The notes under the pieces: model-generated
Told to the model about the DNA's origin: nothing
Database searches by the model: none
Seen by the model: only the letters and a program-made list of their open reading frames with translations
In this document: one piece after another, positions 47,345 through 58,659 of the stretch
How the letters are laid out: every line of letters begins with the position of its first letter
Position numbering within the stretch: position 1 is the stretch's first letter
From: Erythroxylum novogranatense
Taxonomy: Eukaryota > Streptophyta > Magnoliopsida > Malpighiales > Erythroxylaceae
Length of the DNA stretch: 64,000 bases
NCBI GenBank assembly: GCA_029891385.1
Contig: CM057233.1
Location: 36,191,540-36,255,539, forward strand
Direction: 5' to 3'
Program-made: the position numbers and the translations under genes

Positions 47345-48635
47345 ACTCTTTCGAGATGTCAGATCGCAATTAGGATTGCTAGCATCTGACTCTTACAAAC
47401 AACAAACACTTGAGGAAGCTGTGATATTTCAAATGCCAACGTCCCTCAGATTGTTATTTGCTACACTCTTGTTCTATTGTTCACCCTCAAATCCTAAGGA
47501 ACTCTGGGAAACTTTCAGAGACGACCTCTGTTCTGACTACCTGTATGCTTATTCTTCCTGTAATACATATGCAACTGATGATATTACAAAGATGGCTCTT
47601 CAAGATATCAATAAATCTCTGGAACAAATGGGAAAAGGCTTAGCTGATTATCATTTCACTGAACATGAATTTTGTGCTGATTACCCCCAGCAGCACACTA
47701 AGGAAGTAGAGAGTGAGATGAATATAGAGATTCATGAAGAAGACCTCTTATTACAATCAAAACTAAACAGTGAGCAAAGGCATATATTTGACTTAATAAT
47801 GAATTCAGTTCTCACTTCAACGACTGCAAGTTATTTTATCGATGGTCCCGGGGGAACAAGAAAAACTTTCTTATACTGGGCTCTTCTTGCAAATTTACGA
47901 TCACAGGGACATATTGCAATCGCATTTGCCACATCAGGCGTTGCTGCCTCAATTCTTCCAGGGGGTAGGACAACTCACTCAAGATTTAAAATCTCGCTTG
48001 ATTTCTCAAAGCAAAAAGTTTGACAGTTGAGTAAACAAAGCAGTATTGCAAAATTTATATTTAAATCTAGCCTTATTTTATGGGATGAGGCTTCCATGGA
48101 AAAACGAGAAGCCATCGAAGCATTTCACAGCTTACTTCAAGATATAATGAACTCTGATCAGCCTTTCAGAGGTAAAATTGTTGTATTTGGTGGCGACTTC
48201 TGAGAAATTTAAATCCAACTGACGGATTATGCAATGGAACAAGGTTGATATGCAGACAACTAAAAGATCATACAATTTCAGCTGAAATTGTTTTTGGACC
48301 TCACAAAGGAAAATTCATTTTTATTCCTAAGATTCCTTTGCAATCTCCGGAGAACGAAAAAAATGGAATTCCTTTCATCAGAACACAATTTCCAATTCGT
48401 CTGTGTTTTGCAATGACCATAAACAAATCCTAAGGTCAAACACTTGATCATGTAGGAATTTTTCTCCGTCAACCTATATTCTCACACGGACAGCTGTATG
48501 TGGCTCTGTCAAGGGCTCGAAGTCCTAAATCAGTTAAAGTTCTTATTATTCCCGAAACTTTTCAATCTCTAGACTTAGAAAAAAAGACAAGGAATATTAT
48601 TTTCTGTGAAAATTTTCAATTAGTCAAATTATAAA
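47345..48635 (+). pseudogene. Helitron PIF1-type helicase region with internal deletion
   Basis: The 47328-48023 frame leads through LNSEQRHIFDLIM to the Walker A motif DGPGGTRKTF (about 47841-47870), where the usual GGTGKT has Arg in place of Gly. GVAASILPGGRTTHSRF follows and a TGA closes the frame. Walker B is WDEASM near 48081. Then VVFGGDF is followed by TGA (48201-48203), and the next residues belong to a much later block (RNLNPTDGLCNGTRL), so several hundred bases of helicase are missing. The end keeps GQTLDHVG and LYVALSRARSP, and closes at 48633-48635. Confidence 0.9.
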
Positions 48636-48739
48636 ACATCAAATTTCCTCCAAGGTATATTACTTGTTTGTTTTCTCAGTTCACATAATTCAATTTTATA
48701 TGAATAATTCTTTGTCTTTGCTTGACATTTTCTTTCAGC

Positions 48740-51060
48740 ATGGATAATCGTTTATTGATGAAGAATATTTTCCCTGGAGCGCAATCATGGTCTTGTCAAG
48801 TGATAGTCCAAGAAAAAAAACAGGTCGTTGCTTCAGTTAATTCACCGACTAGAAGACAAAAGTTTGTCTTCTGCGATTCTGAGGTATATCAATTACACTT
48901 TCTTCCTTTTACATTTTATCAACTTACCTATCGATAATTCCTTCATAATTAACAGGGGCCGCAAGTTGAGGGTATCATATTCAACAATGGCATCCAAAGA
49001 ATTGGGGACATCTTACAACCGTGTCAGGAATATATCATTTCTAATGCGATTGCCAAATCAATTCCCCCTCAGTATCAAACTAAAAATTTGAAGATACAGT
49101 GGATTCTGACTAGCCGCACGGTCATCGAACCCGTCACACAAGACGATGCAATCATCCCTCCGATTTTCAACTTCACACCTTTCCAAAGTCTTATGGATTA
49201 TATGGACGACAAGCAAAAATCTGTTGGTTAGATGTTTAATATATTTGTTCATACAATCTTCCAAAAACTTTTTCGTTACTGATTACATTAATCTTTAACA
49301 CATGATAGATATTTTAGCCGTCGTCGTTGAAGTGTTGGAAAGAAAAGATGTCATGAGAGACGGAAAAGCTTCTATTGTACAAAAATTTGTTATCATGAAT
49401 AAAGAGTAATTCTCAATCTGTATCTTTGTTACTATTTTGCGTTGGAGGTAAACAAATTTAACATCTTCTCGTAATCCCTTGTTTTTTTAGGCAACAAATA
49501 GTCATGCTATCGCTTTGGAATAGTTTTGTTGAGAACGAGGGCCAGCAGATTATGGAATCACTTCACTCTCAACCGGTTATTATTTGCACAAACCTCAAAG
49601 TCAATTTCTTTAATGGTATTTTCTCCTTCCTCATAATAACACATCTTACTCTGTCCCTTTTATTCTATCTCAAACATTCATTTTCAAATGTTAGGTGTTA
49701 CATTGTCAACGTGGTTCGACTCAGCCATCGTCGTTGACCCACCGATACATGAAGCTGTAGATCTTAAAAATTGGTGATCAATTATGTTACGTACAACCTT
49801 TTTAATATTTTGTTACAAATTATATACGAATTTTAAAATTTCTTTATTTTTTCATCTATATAATTATTATGTTACAGGGCACAACAAAATAACAACAATA
49901 TCAAAAACCTCGTCAGTGGAAGATCTTACTTCAGATATAATCCTCGTATATCTTCTGGATCTTGCCAGAATATCACCAAGATCATGTCTCTAGATTCTAC
50001 CCCAAAGGTAATCGCATCTGCGTATTCCACTAAGATATTGAATTTAGAACTTCTTCCTCTGAACGTCCTTATCGGTTTTCCCATAGATATCATGGATTGA
50101 AGCCAAAATTTTCTTCCAGCACATTTTGAAAAATTTTTGGTATATGGCATGCAAGAAATGCTTCCGATCAACAGCTGCTGCATCTGGAGTTCTCTTCACT
50201 TGTAATTACTGTAGACAGAAACGAACAGTAGAGCCAAGGTTTCTCCCTTCTATTTCCAATCTTTCATTTGTTGCTTATTCTTGCCGTGTGCATTCCGTAA
50301 TTTCCACATCACTTTTTTACTTCCATGTCACCTGCACTTGTTTTTTTCTCACACTCTTCCTTTTTGACTATTCTGACTTTATTGTACAGATGCCGATATG
50401 ACATGGATTTGACCGACGATACCGGAACCATAACGGCTTCCATTTTTGGCGACCTCGCTAAGAAAGTATTAAACTTCACCGCCGTTGAGACTATGCAATA
50501 TTACAATGAGGTTATATTTTCCTTCCTTCTTTCATCTACATTTCCAATTTAATCAGCCCGAAATATGTTCATGTACTTATTCCACTGACAATAGAGATTT
50601 TATGTTTTGCGTTATAAGAACATGAATCTCCCGTTGGAGAAACTGCACGCACAATTGAAAACCGATACCTTTCTTGTCCACGTGAAGCCAGCAAACACTC
50701 AGTCTTTAGATGGGGTGTAACGATTTACTGTTGTTTACTGCCACAAAATTGATGCTCATGAACTACAATAGACTTCACTTTCACCCATCTCAGGTCCTTT
50801 TTATTCTTCCTTGATCTTGATTTTATCTATAACATCGTCTTTTATTATTTATGTATGTGCCATTTAGTTTGCAGTGATCTCCCCCTATATCGCTTGCTTA
50901 ATATATACGGATTTATGATATTTACAGAAAAAATCCTCAATCTTCTTCATCAGCTAAAAAATGCCTCGAAAAAAGATTCTCTGATGCTGAATACAACTCG
51001 ACGTCACAAATGGACAAGGCGGTTAGCAGCACCGAATGTACACCACAATTAGACGCATAG
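48740..51060 (+). pseudogene. Helitron RPA-like single-strand DNA-binding protein
   Basis: Starts at ATG 48740 (MDNRLLMKNIFPGAQSW). The layout is a first OB-fold (to 48883, then an intron to 48955), GIIFNNGIQRIGDILQPCQE and IPPQYQTKNLKIQWILTSRT (to about 49229), and further exons with VVVEVLERKDVMRDGKAS and VMLSLWNSFVENEGQQIMES. A zinc-ribbon-like CKKCFRSTAAASGVLFTC plus CRQKRTVEPR lies near 50150-50240, and DLTDDTGTITASIFGD near 50404. Introns with gt/ag ends separate the exons. It ends at TAG 51058-51060. RPA proteins coat single-stranded DNA. The exon joins are approximate, and whether all frames connect was not proven. Confidence 0.82.
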
Positions 51061-51239
51061 TCCACTACAAACACTCGTCGTAACAGGAAAAAACTCAGAT
51101 TTTCATAAATGTTTAATGTCGCATTCTGGTGTCTTTTGAATGATTTCAGACAATTTTCAGCCTAATCTACCTCTGGTTTAAGGTTTATTAAATTCATTTT
51201 TATTATTCAACTTCATTCATATATTTACATAAATATATT

Positions 51240-51623
51240 CAATAATATGTCAACTTCGACTCCTATTTATAACCTTCGTGTTCAACTGCTTCTTCGATCT
51301 TGCTTCTTCAATATTGAAAGAAGCAGTTATTCAGTTAAGTTCTGTAACTAACTCAAACTGATTCTTAATTCCGAGGTGGTTTGCTTTCGTCTGCTTTCCA
51401 TCGTTGGCTTTTTCTTCCGTCTGCATTTGGATAACTTTCGTCTTCTTTTGTTTCCGCCTGTTTTTGCTTCCGTCTGCTTTTCACCTTCCGTCTGCTTTTC
51501 AAGTTCCGTATGCTTTTCAATAGCTTCCGCCTGCTTTTCATCCGCTGTTTTTCATTGTCTCCGTTTTTCATCGTTATTTGTACTTCATGAAATAAATTAA
51601 TGTAAAGTCATTTTGACTTAACA
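51240..51623 (-). repeat. Family D LTR fragment, minus orientation
   Basis: Shares with 63340-63804 the order 'ataaccttcgt..caactgcttctt', 'gttctgtaactaac', gtctgctttt repeats, and the end GTCATTTTGACTTAACA. On the minus strand it begins TGTTAAGTC. The far LTR end is missing. Confidence 0.7.
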
Positions 51624-51930
51624 ATCTACCCCTTTTTGATAATAAGAAATAATCATAAGGAAGATGAAATTATCTCCACTCTGTCTTCATATTCTGTTTA
51701 CTCTTCCTCCCCCTATCTGTTTCTTTCTTCTTGAAAAATATTCTTATCCTACCTCTGGTTTAAGGTTTCTTTTTCAATTAGGTGTTTTACTTTTTAATGT
51801 TATTGATTTTCCCTCGTATCACGAAAGTCCACAATGCATCAATAATAAAAGAATATGTCCAATCTATAAATAAACAAAATGTATCATACTATAACAACAT
51901 TCTTCATTCTAATACGAACTAAGGATAGTT
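51624..51930. other. Interval between two inverted family D LTR pieces
   Basis: Begins with a polypurine-tract remnant (atctaccccttttt). Then comes sequence similar to 63805-64000, with ctccccctatctgtttc-like phrases. It then turns into AT-rich sequence without a recognisable origin. Confidence 0.5.
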
Positions 51931-52320
51931 TGTTAAGTCAAAATGGCTTTACATAAATGATTTTGATGAAGTGCAAATAATGGAACAACAACAGACGGGC
52001 GTTGAAAAGCACACGAAAGAAGAAAAACAAACGGAAGTTGAAAAGCGATTTAAAGCAAAAGGCATAAAACAAAAGGCATTTAAAGTAAAAGCGCATAAAT
52101 AAATGACGAAGTGAAGTAAAACCATAAAAGTAAGACGATCAGAGTTGGACGAAGCAAATGTGAAGACGAAGTGCAAGTAAGACGATAAAACTGAGACAAT
52201 CAAGATAAGACGATCAAAGTAAGACGAACTCAAAGTAATCAAAGTCAAAGTAAAATGCAGTGAAAGTACGACTATACAACTAAGACGATTAAAGTAAGGC
52301 AAACAATTCAAGGAAATAAG
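51931..52320 (+). repeat. Family D LTR piece, plus orientation
   Basis: Begins TGTTAAGTCAAAATGGC and mirrors 51560-51623. It continues with gacgaagtgaaagtaagacga repeats. No polypurine tract precedes it, so it may be a 5' LTR or a solo-LTR piece. Its right end is unclear, because the sequence passes into the leader of the gene at 52615. Confidence 0.6.
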
Positions 52321-52614
52321 CGGAACCTCAACATCGTGATGTTAAATGATCAACCGTCTGATATCTGACAGCCAAGTTAAAAGGTCGTCAAAGTTAACGG
52401 CATTAGCAACAGTGAGTTACAACTGGTAACTTCTCTCCAAAGAAAATCTTGGAGGGAAAGTTTCCAAGCCTTGAGAACCTGACCTATTCTAGAAAGCGTC
52501 TGACAAGACCTTTCGAGTAGTCTCAAATCAGAAACCGTTCCAATACTCTCCACTCACAAACTTTACAACTCTCTCAAATTCTCTGAAATCAACTTTACTT
52601 TTGAAAATCAAATT

Positions 52615-53570
52615 ATGAAATCAGCTTATCACTTATCAAAGATTCAGACGGAGCAAGCAATGATCTACGGGAGACATGTCGATTTTGAATCCTTGAGGGA
52701 GAACAACATGGATATCGAACCAGAGATAATAGAAGTTGGTTGGAGGAACTTCTTCCAGGTATGGGAGATCGTATATCCAAATGAGGTGTTTGATTTCTGG
52801 AAGAATGTCCACCTGGTAGAAAAAACTATTGTTTCTACCATAGAAGATAAAATATCTGTTATCGTCACAACCGATTTGATAGAGAACGGAATCCCCATCG
52901 GCTGGAGAGAAGCTTACAAGTAAAGCCAGATGGATGACTAAAGTTAACCTAAACGAAGACGAAGTCACTAGACAATTGTATGGAGATAATGACCCAAAAG
53001 AGAGGAAAACCTCCAGTCTGGTGCCAAAAGCTAGGCTCTTACATGCAATTTTGTTTAATTGCGTCTTACCTAGAGCAGGATCAAGGCATTTGGTAACAAC
53101 GTTGGATGAATAATGCCTTTTCTACCTACTGAATCGCCAACCCATAGACTTACCATTTCTGATTTTTCACTATATGGTTAAGGCGATGAAGGATACAAAC
53201 AGTTATCCATATGGAATGCTACTCACAAGGATATTCAGGGAGTCTGGAATCCTTCTCGACATAGGAAATAAATTGAGGGTGCCTATTAGAAGTTTTATCA
53301 ACTCGGCTACAATAGTGAGAATGGGCTTGAAGAATGTGGATAGAGGAGAAGCAGATGAAAGCATGCCCATAGTTGAAAGAAGGGAATCATGTCAAGAAAT
53401 TGTGAAGGAAAAGATGATTTCTGAAAAAGAAATTAGCCAAGTTCGGACTACAGATGAAGCTGTCTTGAAGAGAAAAGGGGAGAATCTAATGAGTGAAATT
53501 CCAAAGAAGGCAAAGAAAATGGCCAGGATTCAAACCTTGAGACAACAGCAAAAAAACAGGTCCAGATAAC
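52615..53570 (+). pseudogene. Transposase_32-like 'putative plant transposon protein'
   Basis: An ATG near 52615 opens a frame of 102 codons with YGRHVDFESLRENNMDIEPE and WRNFFQVWEIVYPNEV. After a one-base shift, LVPKARLLHAILFNCVLPRA and PYGMLLTRIFRESGILLD follow. That pattern is characteristic of the plant-only family Pfam PF20167 ('putative plant transposon protein'), whose role is unknown. A stop at 53111-53113 breaks the middle. It reads on toward the coiled-coil module at 53727. The match is by motif memory, so the exact family name carries some doubt. Confidence 0.65.
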
Positions 53571-54908
53571 AAAGTTAGACAGAAGTCTCTAAGACTAGCG
53601 CACCAAAGGGTACGAGATCTATAGTCTCCATCTTAAGTGAAGATTCAGCCAAACATGCCAAGGAGACTGAGAGGAAAAGAAATTTGGGGTCTAAGAAGAA
53701 GAAACCCCAATCTCACAAAACTCTGAGACTTCCATCCACTAAGGACCGACCTGGCGTGTCAGCGTTGTTGCCAGTCCAGCCGATGAATGTAGACCGAGCG
53801 GGCTCCGAGGAGGAAGAGATGGAGCCACCCCTCAAAAGAAAGAGGTCCACTCGGAGCGCTGGTCAATCATCCTGTCGATTGGACAGAGGAGTGGGGGAAG
53901 AGCAAGTGCCCTGACTGGATAAGGGCAAGGGGAAAGAGCGAGCCCCCCAGTGGCGGAAAATGGGAGCCCACAATCAGTCTTGATAAGACAGTATCGCTTC
54001 GGGATATTGACGTCGCTCTGCACATTTCCCAAAAAGTTGTTCCTCCTGCGGACAAGAAGTTTTTCGATACGCTGGACCATAAAGAACTCACCGCTCGTCT
54101 CGTCCGCGGCTGTACCAGGAATATGGCGTTCGCCTCTGTAATGTATCAACATCTTGATCAGCTCGATAAAGTGAACCAAATAATGGATCGGGAGGTTCAC
54201 GACCTTCTTGAGCAAATTAATACTCTGAGAGCTGAACTTTCAGAGGCAAAGGAGGAGAAGGACGACTTACGAGACCAACTCTCTTCGATGGAGGAGGAGA
54301 GGAATATTTTGGAGGAAGAGAGGAGCGTTTTGAGGGCTCAACTTGCTTTGGGGGAGGAGGAGAGGGGTAGAATGCTTGCTTCCAGGGCCGAGCTGGACAG
54401 TGAATACAGAATGTCGCAGCTCCGCATTGAGGGCCTAAGAAAAAAGGTGGTCGATGCCGCTTCAAGGGTTCGACTGGAGGAGGAGCTTCGTTCGAAAGCC
54501 TTCCGACAGTGTCACGAGGCGCAGACAGAAAAAATAGAGGTGGAGAAGAAAATGCTGGAGTTGTGGGGCTCTGTCAAGGAGCAAAGAATTGAGGCCATCA
54601 AGCGATGGAAAGAGCGGTATTTACAGGAGGAGTGTTTGGAGTTTGCCTGTGACTTGGCTTTTTCCATCTTGAAGAGCTGCCACAATGTTTGCGTCCCTGA
54701 CGGGTCCGAGCGTCCTTCATTCTAGGACTATGTCGAGCTGATGCTTCCCTCCAAGCTTGGCCTTTCACTCGAAGAGATGAGATGCTGGACCTGAGTTCTG
54801 ACGAGGAAGAGGATGTCTCTCTATTGTCTTCTCCTGTCGATCCGGCTGTTGGCCCTTCTCCTGTTGATCCGGCTGCTGGCCCTTCCTCTCCCCCTGTAGG
54901 ATCAAAAT
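53571..54908 (+). pseudogene. Coiled-coil module (copy 2), joined to the Transposase_32-like part
   Basis: From about 53727 the sequence is a close copy of 23054-24280. It has the acidic EEEEMEPPLKRKR patch, KFFDTLDHKEL, ASVMYQHLDQLDKVNQIMD, the heptad-rich SSMEEERNILEEE region and ILKSCHNVCVPDGSERPSF. A frameshift near 53915 and a TAG at 54723-54725 interrupt it, and a short deletion removes part of the acidic tail compared with copy 1. Where copy 1 has TAG (23890), copy 2 has TGG. The upstream protein part differs completely from copy 1, so this is a chimera. Confidence 0.72.
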
Positions 54909-55110
54909 GATTTTTCCCCTTTTCAATGGTCATCTGGTCGGGCTTGTGACCAGAACGTAATTTCAATGAAATGAAGTTTTCGATTTTCATCACCATCTGT
55001 CGTGTTAAAATTGGACGATTTTTTCCAATAGTAGGTAGTGAACGAACGCATTTGATGTGCCCCGATCGGTCGTAGTGTCTAAGAGGGTCATGGTCGACCG
55101 AGGCAATAGA
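54909..55110 (+). other. Conserved 3' flank of the coiled-coil gene (copy 2)
   Basis: Very close to 24277-24480, with small substitutions. It marks the duplicated unit as longer than the coding part. Confidence 0.75.
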
Positions 55111-55139
55111 ACTTACCCGTACGATTGTGCATTAATCTT

Positions 55140-55570
55140 CTCGGCATCGCCTGGTTCCAAGGATCGTCTTGGAACCTGGCCGAGCGATGTCGAGGCCGAG
55201 AGATAGTCCCAAGAATCTTGTCTTCGCAACCTGCCCGAGCGTGATCGACGCCGAGCGATAGTTCCAACGATCGTCTTGGCAACCATGGTTCCAAGCATCT
55301 TGTCTAGGCAACCTGGCCGAGCGTGGTCAAGGCCGAGCGATGATTCCAAGGATCGTCTTGGCAACTTGGCCGAGCGTGGTCGAGCCCGAGCGATGGTTCC
55401 AAGGATCTTGTCTTGGCAATCTAGCCGATCAATGTCGAGGACGGATCTTGTCTTCGCAACTTGGCCGATCGATGTCGACGCCAAGCGATGGCTCAAAGGA
55501 TCTTATCTTGGCAACCTGGCCGAGCGTGGTCGAGGCCGAACGATCCGAGATTAATCTTGACATCGCCTGG
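55140..55570. repeat. 55-bp tandem repeats downstream of copy 2
   Basis: About seven or eight diverged units of the ggccgagcgatggttccaag...cttggcaacctg type, longer than the array after copy 1. The unit is rich in CGAGCG and GATCGTCTTGG. Confidence 0.82.
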
Positions 55571-55619
55571 TTCCAGCTTATTTTGGTGACGCTCTGTCTA
55601 CCGAGAAACTTGAAACCCT

Positions 55620-56440
55620 TTATTGATGATGATAAAGGGGAGGGCCGTTAAAAAACCTGACTGGCAAAGCCAGGAAAAAGGTACCCACTATAGTACTGCC
55701 CCTCATTTAATACACTGGAACTCTTCAATTTCAACTATTTATGAAACAACTATATTTCTCCCCTGCCAGTGCCAGACGGTCCACTAATACGTTTATATTT
55801 AAACTTTGAAACCTTTCTCCTCTTAACTTCAATCAAACAATTCGTACCTTCTTCTTTTGCCTTCTTCTTGTTTAACCAATATTCATCACATCAGTAAGGA
55901 ATTCTTTTCTTCGTTACTTTTTTTACCCCAAATTTTTATATTTATAATTTCAAAAAAATCGTTTCTTTATCTTTACGTTCCATGTTTTAATAGCTTATCT
56001 TTCACAGAAATATGAATTCCCGAGAACAGCGAAGTTACACGGATTCCAAAGAAACAATAAAACAGATTGCAGAGTGTTACGAGAAACTTGAAAAGCTATA
56101 CGAAAAAAGTCATGGCACCCAAACAAAGAGGAGATAATCAGCTGGAACAAATAAAGACGTTCCCATGGCAGGCTAAACCTCTTATAACTTTTTATCAGCG
56201 CCCTTCGTCTCGTCTTAGTTTTTATCGTCTTAGTTTCACTTTGCTGTCATCTTATTTTTACCGCTTCGTCTTCCAACCGATGCTTATTTCATTACATTTT
56301 TATATTATTTTCGATTTAACTATGACGTTAAAATTTCCCCAGCGTATAAATTCACTGGGCATTTTCACTACACATTTGTGCAGAGTTAACCTGATAGTCT
56401 TCCTTCAATAGTGAAGAGAAACCCTTTATATAATATCTTA
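55620..56440. other. Unassigned region with a possible small first exon
   Basis: A short perfect hairpin (CTGGC aaa GCCAG) sits at about 55657-55669. An ATG at 56012 after 'ctttcacagaaat' opens MNSREQRSYTDSKETIKQIA for about 39 codons. Nothing in it is recognised. A further gtctcgtcttagttt-type repeat lies at 56205-56275. No confident gene. Confidence 0.4.
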
Positions 56441-58066
56441 TTTACTATAATGAAAAGGAACTTTTACAATTATCTTCCTTTGTCATGATGAAGAGGAACC
56501 CTTTACAACCCTTATTCAAGGTCTAGATAAACTTCACATTATATATCCTAAAAAAATTTCTAACTACAATAACTACACATTTATATACAACTCAAAGTAT
56601 CATTTTATTTGTTACATTAATAAATTGGGCCTTAATACATATTATACCATGCACATATGCAATAAAATGCATTCTCTAGTCTCTTAAAGATCTCGACAAC
56701 CCTAATGCAAATTTTTTTCCACAATTTAGTTATGGTACATTGATACCTAAATTCACTTTAAATGATATTTATAAACATAAACTAGTTATTATAATAGCTA
56801 ATTTTTAGGCATAATAAGCTAGGTGATATTAACCTTTGACTAACCATAGTCCTTTTGATTATAGATCAACTAACTTCTTCTTGGGCTAGACACTTAACCC
56901 TTTTTTGTTTAAAATGTAGATTATGTTCAACTAGCTGGTCAAAACCTTTTACCATGTTGAATGTATTATTCATCCGATAGCCAACATTCATTTGTGAAAA
57001 CTTTAATTGATTTATAAAGTTTGATAAGTGAAAATTATAACTTATGTATATTGTCAAATAATATTTCTTCCTCTTAGCTTTCAATCCTATATGCCTAATC
57101 GGGCTAAGGAAGATATGATAAGCTAGCTTAGAGAAGTGTCCAAGAGGTTTACAATTTCTTCATGTAAAAGTCTGTTTACTCCCATCAACCAGGAGGAGAA
57201 ATGACACAAAATGATCTTATTCATGAATAAAGTCCCCAAACACTCATTCATAGTGTGGGTAGCCACCAAAAATAGGCTCTTCATGCTTCATAGAATAAGT
57301 TAGATTGGTATAAACTATTGTATACTCTGTGAACCACACAATGAGACAAGGGATCATATATGATTTACATGTGATTACACATTTGGCATATGGAAAAGTA
57401 TAATACAAAGGCTCAACTTGCAATTTAATCCTACATCAATGGAAGACACTATAGATTAGATTCTAAATCTAAAATTCAACAATGCCTGTGACCATGAAAT
57501 AGTCAAGATAAGTATAAACTTCTTAATTTAAGAAATCTAGAGGGAGAGAAATGACAAACGATTCCAAAATAGAAGATAAGAGGCGAGAAAATTATAGCAG
57601 TATATGCTGAGAAGCACAAGGGAAATCCTAATGATCAATAAGCTACATATGAACAGTTGTCCAACCTTTAGCATACACTAGAGTCTAACTAATTTACAAG
57701 ACAAAATTCAAGAGATAAGCATCATAAGGAAGCAATAAAAAGAAACACGCACAATAGAACAAACAGTGATCAATGAAGCAACAACATAGTACCTGGCTCT
57801 AGAGAATCAGGGACAATCAGTGAAAAGTAATAAAGAACAATACTTAAGTTGACATGCAAAGAACCTAGAGCAGTGATGACCATTAGCATCTCCAACAAAA
57901 TCTGGAAAAAAAACACCAAGTTGAGAAGGAAATAAAATCTACATTAATTGGAGGAGGGTAGAAGCAACAGAAGCAAAAAGAACATAAAGGAAAAAACCTA
58001 AAAGTTGCCGAGTGAGAAGCTAAAATAAAGTACAAATTGACATTTATCTAGGAGAGATGATGAGAT
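56441..58066. other. AT-rich DNA without recognisable genes
   Basis: Only short, unconvincing open frames on either strand. No LTR ends, TSDs or protein motifs were recognised here. Confidence 0.6.
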
Positions 58067-58082
58067 AATATACTGATTTTCT
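58067..58082. repeat. Left TSD of the SINE
   Basis: aatatactgattttct, repeated exactly at 58277-58292. Confidence 0.92.
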
Positions 58083-58276
58083 TGTCCCAAGAGGTGGATC
58101 GCCCACTCCAGGCGCTCCCACACCCTGATCCGATAGAGTAATGAGGGGGTAAATCACGGTCTGATCTTAATCAGCTTCTTAACAAGGCGACCCACTTTTC
58201 CTATTGCCGGGATTCGAACCCTGATCCTTGTCCCAAGTTAACCTTACTAATGACCAACTGAACTACCCGTGCGGGC
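58083..58276 (-). mobile_element. tRNA-derived SINE with 16-bp TSD
   Basis: On the minus strand the element starts GCCCGCACGGGTAGTTCAGTTGG, with the pol III A box TAGTTCAGTTGG and, about 45 bases on, the B box GGTTCGAATCC. It ends in a short A-rich tail (GGGACAAGA). Exact 16-base direct repeats flank it. SINEs are transcribed by RNA polymerase III and copied by LINE machinery. The size (about 194 bp) fits plant tRNA-derived SINEs. The perfect TSD suggests a fairly recent insertion. Confidence 0.9.
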
Positions 58277-58292
58277 AATATACTGATTTTCT
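58277..58292. repeat. Right TSD of the SINE
   Basis: Exact match to 58067-58082. Confidence 0.92.
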
Positions 58293-58410
58293 AGTTGTAT
58301 GTTTGGAACTCCTACATGCAATTAATTAGTCGTAGGTTTGAACTTTGTGTTTTTACAAGATCTTGTACTTTATTAGGGAAGGTTTACTTTCCTTATTGGA
58401 AACAGACATA

Positions 58411-58515
58411 AGTTATAACTTACTACAAATTTAACAGATATCAAATTTAAATTTAAATGGTATTTAAGTTATAACTTACTACAAATGTAATAGATATAAA
58501 ATTTAAATTTAAATG
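58411..58515. repeat. 56-bp tandem duplication
   Basis: The unit agttataacttactacaaat...aaatttaaatttaaatg starts at 58411 and again at 58467 with a few mismatches. Confidence 0.85.
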
Positions 58516-58521
58516 TTTGAA

Positions 58522-58653
58522 AGTATTCAAAAATAAGCATAGCATTTCAAAAATATCTCAGTTAAACTTCTAACGGATAGAATTCTAAGTATTCAAAAAT
58601 ACGCATAGCATTTCAAAAATATCTCAGTTAAACTTCTAACTGATAGAATTCTA
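58522..58653. repeat. 66-bp tandem duplication
   Basis: agtattcaaaaataagcata...gatagaattcta is repeated from 58588 with two or three differences. Confidence 0.92.
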
Positions 58654-58659
58654 ATCCCA

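Larger units (their letters stand above)
44052..51200 (+). mobile_element. Decayed Helitron with Rep-helicase and RPA genes
   Basis: The pairing of a Rep (HUH/Y2) plus PIF1-type helicase gene with a downstream RPA-like single-strand-binding gene is the hallmark of plant autonomous Helitrons, which move by a rolling-circle-like process. The 5' end probably lies left of element C (before 26794). The 3' end lies after about 51080. The terminal hairpin and CTRR could not be placed. Stops, frameshifts and a helicase deletion make it inactive. Confidence 0.88.
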
